This document shows, piece by piece, positions 1 through 12,571 of a stretch of 64,000 bases of DNA. Numbering within the stretch: the stretch's first letter is position 1; the number at the start of each line of letters is the position of its first letter. The stretch is from Sclerodactyla briareus. Lineage: Eukaryota; Echinodermata; Holothuroidea; Dendrochirotida; Sclerodactylidae. Location of the stretch: the NCBI GenBank assembly GCA_026419785.1, contig JAODTK010003888.1, positions 62,001 through 126,000 on the forward strand. Reading direction: 5' to 3'. The position numbers and the translations under genes are program-made. The notes under the pieces were generated by a model, which saw nothing but the letters and a program-made list of their open reading frames with translations, was not told where the DNA came from and searched no databases.

Positions 1-1080
1 ACCTGCTCGGTAGCGTATATCCCTGTAGATCTAATTAAACTGACCTAGCCTGCAGTATTTACTATATCACAGACCACTCTTTCCCCGCCACTATGGGCGT
101 CCCCCCATAGGTATACCGCTGATCGTAGGTTCGTAGCAGGATCTTCAGTGTACGACAAAATACAGTTCGCATCCACCAAGTTCTTTTAAAGTTAAAATCC
201 GAAGAGCTTTGAAAAAAATGCATTCATAACTCATGCAAATCATTTTTTGTGTATATATCACACCTTGATAACGTTGGCCACATTGAGGGACTTTTTTCAA
301 GGTTATCTATTTCGGCGTCCATTCTGGCAGCGTATTGCTCGACATCTTGAATTTTTGACAAAATATCAGCAGAGGTCGTTGTTCTAAGATGATATGAAAT
401 GGTAGGAGTATATTAACTCTCTGAGGCCATAATTTATACATCCTGACTGTATCTTCAAAAATATGGATTACCGGGGGTTTTAGCAGTATCTGTGGCTATC
501 TTAAATTTCAGCGTTCTGGATAATTTTTTTCTTGTCAATATCGTCAGCAACAGCCGTAGGAAATTACCCAGATATAGTTAAAACAACCTTGAGAATGACT
601 TGCCACTTACGTCATGATGATATCTTTTCTTGCATGCCTTAGACTAAATGCACTTTTGCACTGTATTTTGGATGCGAGTACAGTAGAGTTAGCAGCCCTA
701 TATCGGAAACGTGCGACCCTGGTATTACATTCGCAGGAAAAAACTAATTTCGCGGAAGGGGGTGAGATTGCATTTTTTGCATCTAGACAGGAAGAATACT
801 GTTTATCATTCTGCCGTTACTCGAGTAAACTCCCCCATCACCCCCCATCCCCCCCAACCCCGATCCCCCCATTGGGGATAATTCAGGGGCCATCCAGACA
901 CTTCGGGCAATGGCAAAAAGTGAGGAGGTTTGGATGGAAACCTAACAAGTAGGGTGACCGAGCGTCAGTGTTAGGTTGACTGGATATCGGATGGATCTCC
1001 ACAAGAGGTGAAATTGACAGCCATGTCTAAACTAGCTACGACTCACAAAAAGACGTTGGGATATCATGAAGAAGGCAACA
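1..1080. other. Unannotated sequence
   Basis: No gene, RNA or clear repeat is recognised here. The open frames are short and end in C-rich low-complexity sequence (runs of cccccc near 840-870). Confidence 0.5.
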
Positions 1081-1204
1081 TCAAGCCAAATGATACTCTT
1101 TTCGGTGTTTAAATGTTAAAAAGAATGAAAAAAACATTCAAATGTCCACTTTGTCAGGTTTATAGCATGTTCGGTTGGGAAAGATATGGCTTTTGATGTG
1201 GCAT
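1081..1204 (-). mobile_element. Truncated copy of TTAA-ended MITE
   Basis: The stretch from aagccaaatgatactctttt through agcatgttcggttggga matches one end of the fuller copies at 3494-3907 and, inverted, 47059-47456. It keeps the terminal GCCAAA motif, the actctttt..ggtgtt motif and the core catgttcggttg-gaagatatggct, then similarity stops. It is therefore an end fragment of a non-autonomous element. A short (CT)n run follows at about 1225-1243. Confidence 0.65.
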
Positions 1205-3493
1205 GTGCTTTTGATCACACTTCCGATTCTCTCTCTCTCTCTCTATTTTGAGTGGTAGGTAGGTGGCAAAGGTTTATTCACGGTCATCAAAAACGAATTA
1301 TTAATTCAGTGCAAGTAGGACGACAAACATATCGAGAGTCGGTGGGTGATGATGAGCACCATAAATTGATGAGAATAACCTTGAAGACCACTCGAAGGTT
1401 AAATTACAGACAGTAAATAGACATGTAATGCCATTCTTTCGCCCTATACAATCGGTTTGGATTTGTTTCAGTGTGTTTCTAATACTTTGTATCGCTCGCG
1501 TACAAAGACCGTTTACGAATCCGTGGGTTCTCATGCAGCAATCTGAAATTGGAACTGAAGCGATATACAAACATTCATATTGTAATTTATACCATTGTAA
1601 ATACGTGAAACCTCGTCACCAAAACAGGTCACCCCAAAACTCGACTTTGGATCTACACGGAGGAAGCTAGTAGGGAAGTAAGTAGTAACGGCGTCTGTGG
1701 GCTATTCTACCATGGTGTTCCTATGGTGATCATCCCATTGTTCGCAGACCAGTTCGCATACGCGGCTAGGGTGCAGAAAAAGGTATGGGGTTGGCCCTGG
1801 AAAAACGAATATCACCAGGATAGCCTGATGGCGGTGGTGAATGAAGTATTGGTAAACCAACCCCATGTATGAGGAGGACTTTGACAGGGTACAGTAAATC
1901 AATTGTTGAATAGAATTGCTCAATTTCAACACACTTCTTATTCCAGTGCTGCTTTAGTGTGCTTGCTTTTGGCGTCTTAAAAAACAAAGAACATTGTCCA
2001 ATTTTGTCTTTTGGTTTCTGCGTGGGTTAGTCCAGATTCCGTAAGGTTAGGATTCCATCGCTGCGGATTTTGCGGATGTGATATTGCGTATGAATGTGAA
2101 AATCATAATTTAGAAGGAATAAATAGTTTGATAATGGAGTTCTCTCAATATCTAGCGTCTCATGGACCAGGGACGTTACATTGTTTATTGGTACGATATT
2201 CCTGGAATCAATTTACCGTGATTTTGAATATATTTTTCCGCTACGGGAACTTTGTTCTCTATCTCCTCTGCAAACCATTGCAGATGATTCCCATACTTTT
2301 CATGTTTTTGCTCGCTTGAATCAATCCCGCAACCGACATCCTCACCATGAATCCTAGCCCGAAAGTTCCTAATCATTCAGTACCCGTTCGCTGTTGACTG
2401 GGGTGGTGGGGCGGTGACTAGGCCGTTGTATCTACTCCATTATACCCATACTCCTTACAGAGAGACGGTATGCAGGCTGATTAGCGCAAGTCCCAGTAGA
2501 GTTCCGACTTGCAAAAACAGTGATTGGATCGTTTCGAACCATTGGGTGCCCCGGTCCTATTTCACAGTGTTTTGGGCAATAACAGTCATTTGAGCGTCAC
2601 GCTACCCTACGTGTGAAAGTGGGGACCTCGTGAATAGTAGTTGAGCGCCGTATGTGACAACCCCACTTGTTGGGAAGTTATGAACCGAATTGGTACGTCG
2701 AGAGTATCATAGTCTAGAGGTGCGTAGATAGGCGAGACTATCTATAACAATAATCAGGGGATAATATCTGTAGCCTCGCCTTTGATCATGTTTCCGACGT
2801 GGTAAAGCGCTATATAAGGATATCATATATATTTATTACATAGTGGGACCATTGGCCGCCAATCACGCCTTGGAGCCTTCCGGGCGGGATCGGTATAAAC
2901 AAGAGAACGTAATACCGTATTGCTAATGGACTATGCGTGTCTCAAATGATGATAGGCATGGTTTGCTGCCGGTTTGTAAGAATACGACTTGTAACGAAAA
3001 TGTGCAAGATAGAAGCGCCATTGTATATAATCATCACGATGTATTATTGGTATAGTTCGTTGCCAGGCTGCAGTCCCGTTCGGCGAAAACTAAACTTAGG
3101 CGCCGCTTGGAGATGAGACACCGTAACGAACCTAATGTACTGAGTCTAAGCTCTTTGTTTTCCCCTTATTTCCATCTACAAGGACAAGGCAACTGTTTTC
3201 CTACGGTTGTTCCTGCCATCCATCGTGAATGACCCAATGACGGCCCCCTGTAGAGGGCAGTGTACTGGATTGAACCATGTCCTCAAGTTCGGGGATGCCT
3301 CATTTGAGAACACGATCGGCGGATATGGCGTTCCTCGAACTCTACCAAATTGATGTCGGCGTGTTGTTGATAACGGTTTTATTTTTTCCTCTTTTATATC
3401 GCGTCTTCATCCTCACGAGCTGTTATGTTATTTGCATCTGCTGTGACAAGATCAATTACAAAAGAGAAGACGGATTATTTCATTCTCAGTTCA
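1205..3493. other. Unannotated sequence
   Basis: A short CT microsatellite lies near 1225-1243. The remaining open frames are short, overlap on both strands and resemble no protein family I recognise. Confidence 0.5.
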
Positions 3494-3907
3494 AAAGGCA
3501 ATTTCAGCTAAATTATTACTCTTTTTTGGTGTTATAATTAAAGACCACAAAAACATCATCAAATATCGCTTTGTTCCAGAACATGTTCGGTTGCGAAGAT
3601 ATGGCTTCCTCAAATTCATATATTTTCCGGTGATTTGGGGCAAACTGGCAACCTTTTGTATGATGTCATAATATAGACCAATATGAGAGAAAATTATTTT
3701 CTTCTTCTGCAAAATTGGTAATCCTGCGTCATCAATGTTTGCCCAATTTCAAATTGCCAACTTAGCAGTGATAAAAATAATCTTAAAAATTCGTTTACTT
3801 TATATCTACCGAACATGCTATGAAACATGAACTAAGTTTGATTGCATGGTTTCCAATGCACAATCATATGATATTTAAATATTTTTTTTGCTGACTTGTC
3901 CCTTTAA
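3494..3907 (-). mobile_element. TTAA-ended MITE, near full length
   Basis: This ~410-bp element, read on the minus strand, starts ttaaagggacaagtcagcaaa and ends near ttagctgaaattgc. Its interior (tcatatgat, ctgctaagttggcaa, aaattgg, tgacatcata, agatatggct, gaacatgttcgg, ctctttttggtgtt) parallels the inverted copy at 47059-47456. It has no coding capacity. TTAA-type ends are typical of piggyBac-derived MITEs, but the superfamily is inferred from the ends only. Confidence 0.75.
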
Positions 3908-6900
3908 TTCCGATGGCTTTGTTACAAGAAAAGGTCCATGCCACTTAATTTTATTCCCGCTTCGATTTACCATTTAAATTTTCAAAGAGTTCACGGGGAG
4001 TGTCTGAAAATAAGAGACTCGAGGTCCGTTTGCGTGGGAAGAACCGTGTACATTTCCTCAAATAAGTTCCCAACTAAAATCGGGAAAATTATCCATATAC
4101 TAAATATATACTCTGCTTTACGGGTTATATCTTTCACTGAGAGGAATAAGCCAGTTCGTAGTTACAGGTAATGAGGTGATTAATTGATATTGTCGTCATA
4201 GGTTATAGGGGAATGACCGCAGTTCGACTTGGAACGTACAGTGTGCAGAAACGATCTTTTGAAACTCCCCTGTACCGAAAAGGTACGATTCTCTGCCACA
4301 TAAAACTTTACAGATTTCTCTCCAAAGTTATTAACGATAACATCCGAAAACATGGGATGAATTGGTTTGCGTTTCAAACAGTGGTTGAGAGTTTAAAATA
4401 AGCACGGTCGTCGTAATCGTCGTAACGATAGTTGCTATGGGGGGGGACGTGACGAACTCGTCTATTCCCCCCGAACTGTTCTGTGCATGCGCACTTAGAA
4501 TTACGAACGCGCTTATTTAATGTGAATTTTTGTTGATAGCTTGCAGCATACTCGTACAGTACCAGTGAGTCGATTCGACCCAGTTTAATGACTATCTACA
4601 TACCTCTATAAAATGTTGTATAAATAGCACACCTATCCCGAGTTGTTGTAAGAAATTACACGATCCAATCAGTGTGTAAAATTTGTTCACTTTTGTCAAT
4701 TTGACCCAGAATTAGGGTCAGGGCGGGACCAATCAAAGTTTCTGGGAAGATTAAGATTATTTAACACTCCCAGCTGTTACAACATACGGATACCATAATA
4801 TTAATATATATAGATATATTGAATATAAAAATAGGGTATTAATATATACATTCATCAACATATCAGTGACACTTTCCTAGTCTAGCCCTAACATGATCAA
4901 GTTGGGTTAGATTTAGAAGATGCAGTTTTAACCCCCTCCCCACCCCCTCCCCTCCTGGCTGGATCCCATCCATAGATTGAACCGCGACAGGCCGTGTCAG
5001 GCCCGTGTCGAAACTCCATATTCTTTGTAGTTAAAGTCCATGGGAGGGCTGGTGTTGGTGTCGGAACCTACCGGTGTCGGTACAACCTAATGGGCGAGGA
5101 GGGGGGGGCAGGTCATGTTTGACAGCCCTATAGTCGATGTTGTATACAGCCAGTATGTTGCTCCTGTGTTGCCTAGGTGGGAAATGCTTGAATTTTTTTA
5201 TGCTTGTTATGGAGCCGGATTTTTGAATCGGGTGCCGTGGCAAACTGCATCGCCCAATCAGGTCAATCCGCCATTTGGAACCTGATGGAGATTATGTTTT
5301 GTTAGATAATCATTTCTCAATAATCCAATTTGATGCGGTTTAATGTGTTGGTTATCGAGGTTAAATCTTTCCCCGTGAAACAACACCGCCAATTTCCACA
5401 TTTCGAGGAAATGCCATTTGAAGTTACCTGTGTCACTATTGTACTTATTTTATACTAGTACACTGATCCCAATGATAACACAAAGAGGCTCCCATTTTGG
5501 GGATAGGGATTCCAACAAAATAGTTTCGGTGTACGGTAGTATCAAGATACGATGGTGAAAGATCTTTCCAGTTGGGAACACCGCGCGTTTTTGCGGGGAA
5601 AAATATGGCAATTCAGACGGGGTTTCAAATAGTTCTGCTCGACTGTTGTACAGATCTAGTTTGGGGATTTGTAAAAAAAAAGATTTGCAATGCTGTGGCT
5701 ATTGAACCGGACGGCCGGCACTGATATGAACCACTGTTGAAGTGTAGTACAGCATCTGTACATGTATTGTACAGGGTCGTATCAACATGAACACTTACGT
5801 CTGTATTAGCCTACATAAAGGGTGGGATAACGCCCATGCATGCACATAGGCGTAGACGGGGGGGGGGGGGGGCACGAGGGGGCCATGCCCTCACCCCGTT
5901 CATCCCGCCCAAAATATAAAAAACAGACAGTAATGAAGTTACGTACGCGGCCTTGGCTTGCCCTGTTGGCGCCTGGTGGGCGGTGGAGTACTGGATCATA
6001 AAAGTTGTGGGAACATCTTACATAAAGTGAAACCAGCATGCCACCAATTCGATGTACACCCGCTGAAGACGAATTGGAACGTATGTCCAGATGAAGGCAT
6101 GCGGCACGCAAAAACATCCTTACCAGTGCTGCTGAAACACCTCAGACTTCAGGACGTGACAATGTATAGAAATTTCTCTCTAGTTAATGGTGGGGTTTGC
6201 TTCAGGCACAGTGGCTACGCTGCAGCAGAGAGAGCATTTTCAAAGATGGGTGATCATCAAGTCTGAGCTCCGCTCCACATGACACAACCACGATTTATAT
6301 CCTCGTGTTTCTTCCTGTCGAAACGGGTACACCACGGACACTGCGAGATTCTCAAACTGTATTGTGCAAAAAAAAAAGGACATCATCGACGTCTTGTCTT
6401 GACGCACAGAACCAGCTATGGTTGAGCATATGAGTTGAAAAAACTGGTAAAACAACTAATTTTTTGGCCATAAGTAGGCTATGTTTTATTGAAAATGATC
6501 CAAGACTCGATCATGAGCCACAGAATTCCGAGACGTCCACTACCACGTTAATGACCACCCAAAAAAATGGTTCGGTTCGAATGTTTCCAATTTTTGGTGA
6601 CTGTTTTCCTTCGTCTAATGCCAGATACGATGATATATACACGTTGGAATGATTAGGAAAGGAGATTGCGAGTGGAGTCACAGATTATGTGCCTCATGAT
6701 CGAGACGGAATGATATCTTAACACATGGCTCAACAAACAATATTTCTTCCTGATTCATATATCATGGATAAATTTAAGTCCTTTGACAATTCAAATCTGC
6801 AGCGAGCATTAGGGACTAAGGCGCCATGCTGGGGGAGGCATGCGGCGACACGGGGGAGGGGGGGTCAAAATTTTTAAACCCCCAAAATCCCCCACCCCCA

Positions 6901-7074
6901 ATATTCGTGACTGGTGAGGAAAATCTAGACAAAGGTACGTAGGTCATCCACAAAGGCCTAACACATATTTATAATCTGATTGCCTAAATTTATGTGTTTT
7001 ATGTTTGCGGAGGCCAAAATGCAGAAAAATTAGCGCGCGCGCGCTGTGTTTTCTTTTCCGTTACATGTATAATA
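3908..7074. other. Unannotated sequence with poly-G tracts
   Basis: No gene is recognised. The stretch holds several G/C homopolymers: 4441-4447, about 5100-5108, about 5860-5873 in the context cataggcgtagacgggg, and 6851-6866. Together with nearby inverted C tracts these look like ends of decayed DNA-transposon MITEs. The open frames of about 60-103 residues are short and overlap in several frames. Confidence 0.5.
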
Positions 7075-7082
7075 CAGTAGCC

Positions 7083-9107
7083 AGGGGCGGCGCCCAAGGG
7101 GGGGCAAGGGGGCGGTTGCCCCCCCCTAGGGTTTTGGACGAAAAAAAAATAAAATCGTTGAACGATGTTTTAACCCACGGGCAATTCTTTTCGTAGGGGG
7201 TGGGCTGAGGTGTCTATATATGTTACTCTACTACTATCAAGTTTGTCGGATTCGACAAATCTGTCGTAGATGGGGGGGGGTACGTTCCCCCAATAAAATT
7301 CTAGTGGAATAAATAAAAATGTTGTGGTGATATATTTAACTTCTTGTGTAAATGAAAACCTCATTTTTTCGCGCTCTTCGCGCGCGTGGCCGTGTTTCTT
7401 CGTCAGTTTCATTTAATCCGGTGATATCTCAACGACTGGATCTAATGTACCAAAAAGCAAGTTCGCGGATCGAAACAAATCTTCGAGATGGGGGGCCCGT
7501 TCCCCCACCAAATGTCCTAGTTATAGTTGAATGAAAAAACCCAAAAATCTTCGCGCGTCACGCCGCGCCTGGCTGTGTTTCTTCGTCAATTTTCATTTGA
7601 TCCGATTATATGCACGCATCAATTTAAGTACCAACATGAGTTCGCGGGTTCGAACAAATCTTCGTAGTGGGGGGGGCATGTTCACCCAACTCCCCAAATG
7701 AAAAATGTTGTGGGGCTGAGTCTTCAAACACTTAGGGAAAATCAAAACACCAAAATTTTCGCGGCTTCGCGCGCGTGGTTGTGTTTTATACATCAACTTT
7801 CATTTGATCAGAGTATATGCCACGCATGAATCTAATTGTACCGAAAATCAAGTTTGACGGATTCGAACAAATCTTCAATTGGGGGGGGGGGGGGAGCACG
7901 TTCCCCTGTGAAAAAACTAAGAAATGTTGTGGTGATAGTTTTAACACTTAGGTTATGAAAAACTCAAAAATTTCACGCGCGTCGTTGTGTTTCTACATCA
8001 ATTTTCATTTGATCGATATGCCACGCATTAATCTCCTTGTACCGAAAATCAAGTTTGTCGGATTCGAACAGGACCTTCAATTTCCGCGCACTTCGCGCGC
8101 GTACCTGTGTTTTCTTCGTCAAATTTCATTTGACCCGATTATATGCCACGCATCAATTTAATGTACAAACACGGAAGTTCGCAGATTCGAACAAATCTTC
8201 GTAGATGGGGGGGGGGCATGTTCACCCAAAATCCCCAAATGATAAATTTGTAGTGATAGTTTTCAACACTTTAGGTAAATCGAAAACCGAAAATTTTTCC
8301 CGCGCTTCGCCGCGTGTTGTGTTGTCGGCATCAATTTTAATTTGATACGATTAATATGACACGCCATGATATCTTGTACGGAAAATAAGTTTGGTCGGAT
8401 TTCGAACAAATACTCAAAGATGGGAGAGCCCGTTCCCCCAATCAAAAACCCTTGTGAAAAAAATTAAAAAGTGGTGAAGTTTTTAACACTGTATGTAGTA
8501 AAAAACCCAAAACTTTCCGCGCGCTTGCACGCGTGCCTGTGTTTTCTTCGTCCAATTTTCATTTGACCCGATTGTATGACACGCATATATCTTACTTGTA
8601 CCGTTGAGGTGTCGCCTTCAGAGGGAGGCGTTCATCAGTTTTCGGCTGGGGAACGCATTCCGGCCCACCCCAGTCTGCACATTTACTCCAGCGGTTATTG
8701 AGTCCAACAAGCGTCGTACAAAGTTCAGTCAAATCTTATCGCCCTGCCGCATAGGCGCACTGTAAATGAGGCCACGTACGATAGCGTTTTTGTGTGTATT
8801 GCTATCGTTTATGGACTCTATGCGGTTCGCTGCTGTCGAGAAAATCCCTCTCAATCATATTTTTAAGTGAGGAAAAATTTTAAAATAAAAATACCCATTA
8901 TACAAAATGACAGGAACAAAAAATAGCCAACTTAAAGATATTTTCGTGCGATGGGAACGGGCCCCAGAGGAGGCGATTCCTTGGTCATCTGGGAGCTTAG
9001 ACGGCCAAAATTTTTCTGGCACGCTCCGCGACAACCTAGGTGCAGCTCCGCTCAGATAGTTAATCATCAAGTTTCGCCCCCATATGTAAAACCCTGGCGC
9101 CACCCCT
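7083..9107. mobile_element. hAT-like non-autonomous DNA transposon, 2.0 kb
   Basis: The left end reads AGGGGCGGCGCC (7083-7094) and the right end GGCGCCACCCCT (9096-9107), an inverted repeat with one mismatch. The element is flanked by cagtagcc (7075-7082) and cagtaggc (9108-9115), an 8-bp target duplication with one difference. An 8-bp duplication plus A/CAGGGGCG-type termini is typical of hAT elements. No transposase frame is present. The interior is dominated by a ~200-bp tandem array (7130-8605) followed by unique sequence. Right-end sequence (gctccgc, gttgtcgcggagcg) resembles the repeats at 57.4 and 60.9 kb. Confidence 0.75.
7130..8605. repeat. ~200-bp tandem array, about seven units
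   Basis: The recurring unit reads roughly: cgaacaaatcttcgtagatg, poly-G, ttcccc, aaatgttgtggtgatagttt, taacacttaggtaaa, cgcgcttcgcgcgcg, gtgttttcttcgtcaatttt, catttgatccgattatatg, ccacgcat. The cgaacaaatc anchor recurs near 7252, 7468, 7651, 7862, 8068, 8190 and 8402, and the unit starting near 8068 is deleted. Each unit carries a short CG-palindrome. The array sits inside the hAT-like element. Confidence 0.9.
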
Positions 9108-9115
9108 CAGTAGGC

Positions 9116-9504
9116 CATGACTAGTCAGATTCTAGCATCTCCCCATACGGTCACCATAAAGGCGGAAGAACATTGGGAACTTGCCTCAAGAGAATTTGGT
9201 TTGGGACAGATCACGTTTCCCCCCACCCATGCTGAAATCGAACTGCATTTTCTAACACTTGGCACCAAAACCAAATGGCTTGAGTTTAGTCTACTTCTAA
9301 TCCTTATTGTTTTAACAGCTGGCGTTGCCTAGGCCTAAACGTGCTTCTTCTGAGAAAAGATGAAAGCTTATTATGCAACAGAAACTAACCGGGCTGGGGA
9401 ATCGGCGTGCCCAATCATTTTGGAGATGCGAGCAACCTCTAACCCAATGGAAGGGTCCTCTATGGGTAGCAAAAACTCTGAAAAAAGGGGTATGGTAAGA
9501 AGTT
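9116..9504. other. Unannotated sequence
   Basis: Overlapping short open frames lie on both strands. None is recognisable. Confidence 0.5.
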
Positions 9505-9990
9505 TTCAAGAATTTATTGTCAATTTCAAATATGCTTACTGCCTATACGGCCTGGAAGTGCCGTTTCTTGCAATCTGGAGGCTCTGTAAAAACGATTTTT
9601 TTCTGATATGCTACGCGTCAATGATGGTGACCCGAACTTGGAGGTAACATGGGTCAGTTTTTCCAAGGGCGTTTCTTGAAATTGCAAATTCGGAAATTTT
9701 TGCCACTTTCTAGGGTAAGGATATTGCTTACTCCATATACGGCTGCGGAAGTGCCGTTTCTTGCAATCTGGAGGGTCTGTAAATCGAAAAGTTTTCTTAT
9801 ATGCTCGCGTTAAGGGATAGTGACCCGAACTGGAATAAACATTGACATTTCCTCCAAGGAACGTTTCTTGAATTGGAATTTCGGGAAATTTACTGCCAAT
9901 TTTGGGATGTTGCCTTACTGCCATACAGCCAGGGAAGTGCCGTCCTGCATATGGGGATTTGTGCAAACGGGAAATTTTCGTCTACGCGCC
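9505..9990. repeat. ~190-bp tandem repeat, about 2.5 copies
   Basis: The cttactgccatatacgg anchor recurs at 9535, 9726 and 9914. Each unit continues gaagtgccgtttcttgcaat, ctggaggctctgta, gtgacccgaact and ccaaggaacgtttcttgaa. The open frames running through it are by-products of the repeat. Confidence 0.9.
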
Positions 9991-10238
9991 GCGCCAACAG
10001 CTGTGGCGACTCCGCCTTAGATGGGGCTGATCCTCATATGCCCTCCAATATTTATAACAGATCGCCGGTGTGGATGTGGGAAGTAACTACCCCTCCCCCT
10101 GCAACCATTGAGAGGAGTTCCGCTCAAAACACACGAATGTACAACTGGTGAATACCCCATCAATTTTGCTTCTCATACCGGTTCGGTATTCGCTGTTCGC
10201 ATGACATGTGACATTATCTTCCGCAGTACCGCAGTGAC

Positions 10239-10568
10239 CAGGTGCGTAGGCTGGGGGAGGAGTGTGGCGAAGGTGTAACCCCGTGGGCGAACGCAACCAC
10301 CCCCGGACCAGGTGGGAGTTCACGCAAAATAAAATGAAAAAAAATCACAGAAAAATCAATAAGATGAAACAAATTACGAAACTTCACCCAAAAAGTAGGA
10401 ATCCCTGGCTATATATTCAGTTCGAAATCAGCATCAAATATAGCACCATTTGCGATCTAGCCCATCTCCGAAAGTCACAATTTCCAAAGGGAGGGGGCCC
10501 CCTACATTAGCCCCTCCCCCAGGAAGGAGATGTGCCCCCCCCCATTCTGGTACCCTGGCTACGCAATG
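10239..10568. mobile_element. hAT-like MITE, 330 bp
   Basis: The left end CAGGTGCGTAGGCTGG (from 10239) and the right end CCCTGGCTACGCAATG (to 10568) form an imperfect inverted repeat of the CAGnGGCGTAGCCAG type, typical of hAT MITEs. G and C runs lie just inside both ends. There is no coding capacity. The flanking target duplication is not clear. Confidence 0.5.
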
Positions 10569-10803
10569 TGAATGGCATGACACTTCCAGTGCTGATGGTA
10601 AGAATAGTTCCGGCAACCCAATGATAACGCGCCTACACTGGACTGACGACATATGGAGATAAACAATACTATATAACACGTCAGGTTTTGTAACTAACGT
10701 GCGAAGCATGTACAGCCGACTTTGGGCATCAGTCGCCCTACCTATAGGCTAGAAGGGAAAAATGTCCCACAAACTCGGGAGGGGAGGCGAGTGAATTTCT
10801 CGA

Positions 10804-11358
10804 GCTGATACTACACCTGCTCGTGTGGCTGAACTACACATTCTCAGTGTGGCTGATACTCACATGCTCTGTGTGGCTGATACTACCAACATGCTCGTGT
10901 GGCTGAAACTATGCAGCTCTGTATGGATGATACTACACATTCTCTGGTAGCTGATACTATACATGCTCTGTGTGGCTGATACTAAAAGGCTCTGTGTGGA
11001 TGATACTACACATTCTCTGTGTGGCTGATACTACACATTGTCTGGATGGGATGATACTACACATTCTCTGTGCGGCTGATAATACACATGCTCTGTGTGG
11101 CTGATAATACAAATGCTATGTGGGCTTGATACTACGCATGCTCTGTATGGCTGATTACTACAACATTGCTCTGTATGGCTTGATACTACACATTCTCTGT
11201 GTGGCTGATATAAACATGCTCTGTGGGGCTGATACTACCACATGCTCTGTGGGCTGATACTAGACAGCCCTGTAGGCCTGATACTACACATTCTCGTGTG
11301 TGATACAACATGCTCTGTGTGGCTGATACTACACATGCTCTGTGGGTGAACTACACAC
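10804..11358. repeat. ~26-bp minisatellite, about 21 copies
   Basis: The unit is gctgatactacacatgctctgtgtg with small indels and substitutions (acattctctg, atgctcgtg and similar) repeated without interruption. The irregular unit lengths could reflect divergence or sequencing indels. Confidence 0.95.
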
Positions 11359-11370
11359 AAAAAAGATCCG

Positions 11371-12571
11371 ATGTTTTTTTGTAATCATAAACACGGCTGC
11401 CTAGTCTGCTCCAGAAATGTCCAACGGCTAATGGCATCGTGGTCTGTATGGATAAACTCCATATATTTGCACTCCACCCTACATGATCAGCTGAATTCCC
11501 CTCAATTTCGCACAATGGCTGCCCGGTTTAATGGAGTCCACATTCTCAAAGCAGGTCATCCACGGTGTCCGTCAGTTAGGACCCTGCCATGGCTCGAGGC
11601 CAGTCGCCGGGAAGGCGCGTGGTGAGCGCGGCCCTGCAAGACCGTCAAGCGTCAGAGAAGTGGGTAAGGAGCAGACCCGGTCACTTGCCAGGAGAATGCC
11701 GGACGATGGGAATTTCATCCTACCATTGCACGAGTGTCTCAATATTTTGTACTCCACCTTGTTTCTACTCCTTATGGATGCTTTGATGTTGACTGCTGCC
11801 AGTCGTCTCTTCACTAATATCGCCTGGCTTCCCCTCCCCATCCCCCGGGTTCCTCGCCTTCTAGCACGGGTCACCCCTTTTGGGGTAACCTTCTCAATTC
11901 GAAATCCTCTTTGCTGCCGTGAAGTTTGCGAAAGACTTGTCGACTTCATATCCAAGGGAACCCCTGGCAGCTTTCCGTCCCCAAATTCCATATGCTCCAT
12001 ATGGAGGTTCTCAGTACGATCATCAGTTGGAAGTCATATAACCATTCACTCGACACTATTTCAAACCTACGACGCACCCAGCTGCAACATTTCCCGGGCC
12101 GACTCGTCGAGAGGTGCCTCTCGTACAATAGTTCCAAACTATGGCTATCATTAATTGCAACAACCCGCCCCCCACCCCCCCTCCCTCGTCTCTTTCTGCT
12201 CTTGTCTTCTTCTGTTCTCCTTTCTCTTTTTCTGCCATATTTCAAATGCTGCTGCCCAGTTCACTCCTCGTCACCTTGCCCACGGACTCGATTCTCCTAC
12301 ATGTAGCCCTGGCAGTCCATTCTTTGCAATTCTTACAATACAATGTTCGCCTTCCGATGCTCTGCCTCTCATCCGGTTGCCCTTCTTCGTACAACCTCCC
12401 TTTGTTCCAAAAATGCCACTAGCCTGTTCCTTAGTACCGGATATCTCGCAGGCCCTTCTTTCACGTTGGTCCCTTGTGGAGCGCAAATCACATAAAAATG
12501 GAATTGCTCCTAACGCTTCCCGGCAGTTGATGGATCTGGACCTGCTTTTTAAAAATTGCCAAAGAAATTAA
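11371..12571. other. Coding-like region with long overlapping frames, unidentified
   Basis: This GC-richer stretch is unusually open for the window. Plus-strand frames run 11531-12154 (207 codons), 11926-12306 and 12155-12571 (138 codons), and a minus-strand frame runs 11572-12000 (142 codons). None shows a motif I recognise. The minus frames are Arg/Lys-rich and the plus frames Leu/Ser/Pro-rich, as expected when one strand is antisense to the other. A decayed retroelement is the likeliest explanation, but no reverse-transcriptase or gag motif is visible. Confidence 0.35.

Noticed and set aside
10804-11358. CRISPR-like array
   Set aside because: Repeats are contiguous without unique spacers and the context is eukaryotic. 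It is a minisatellite.
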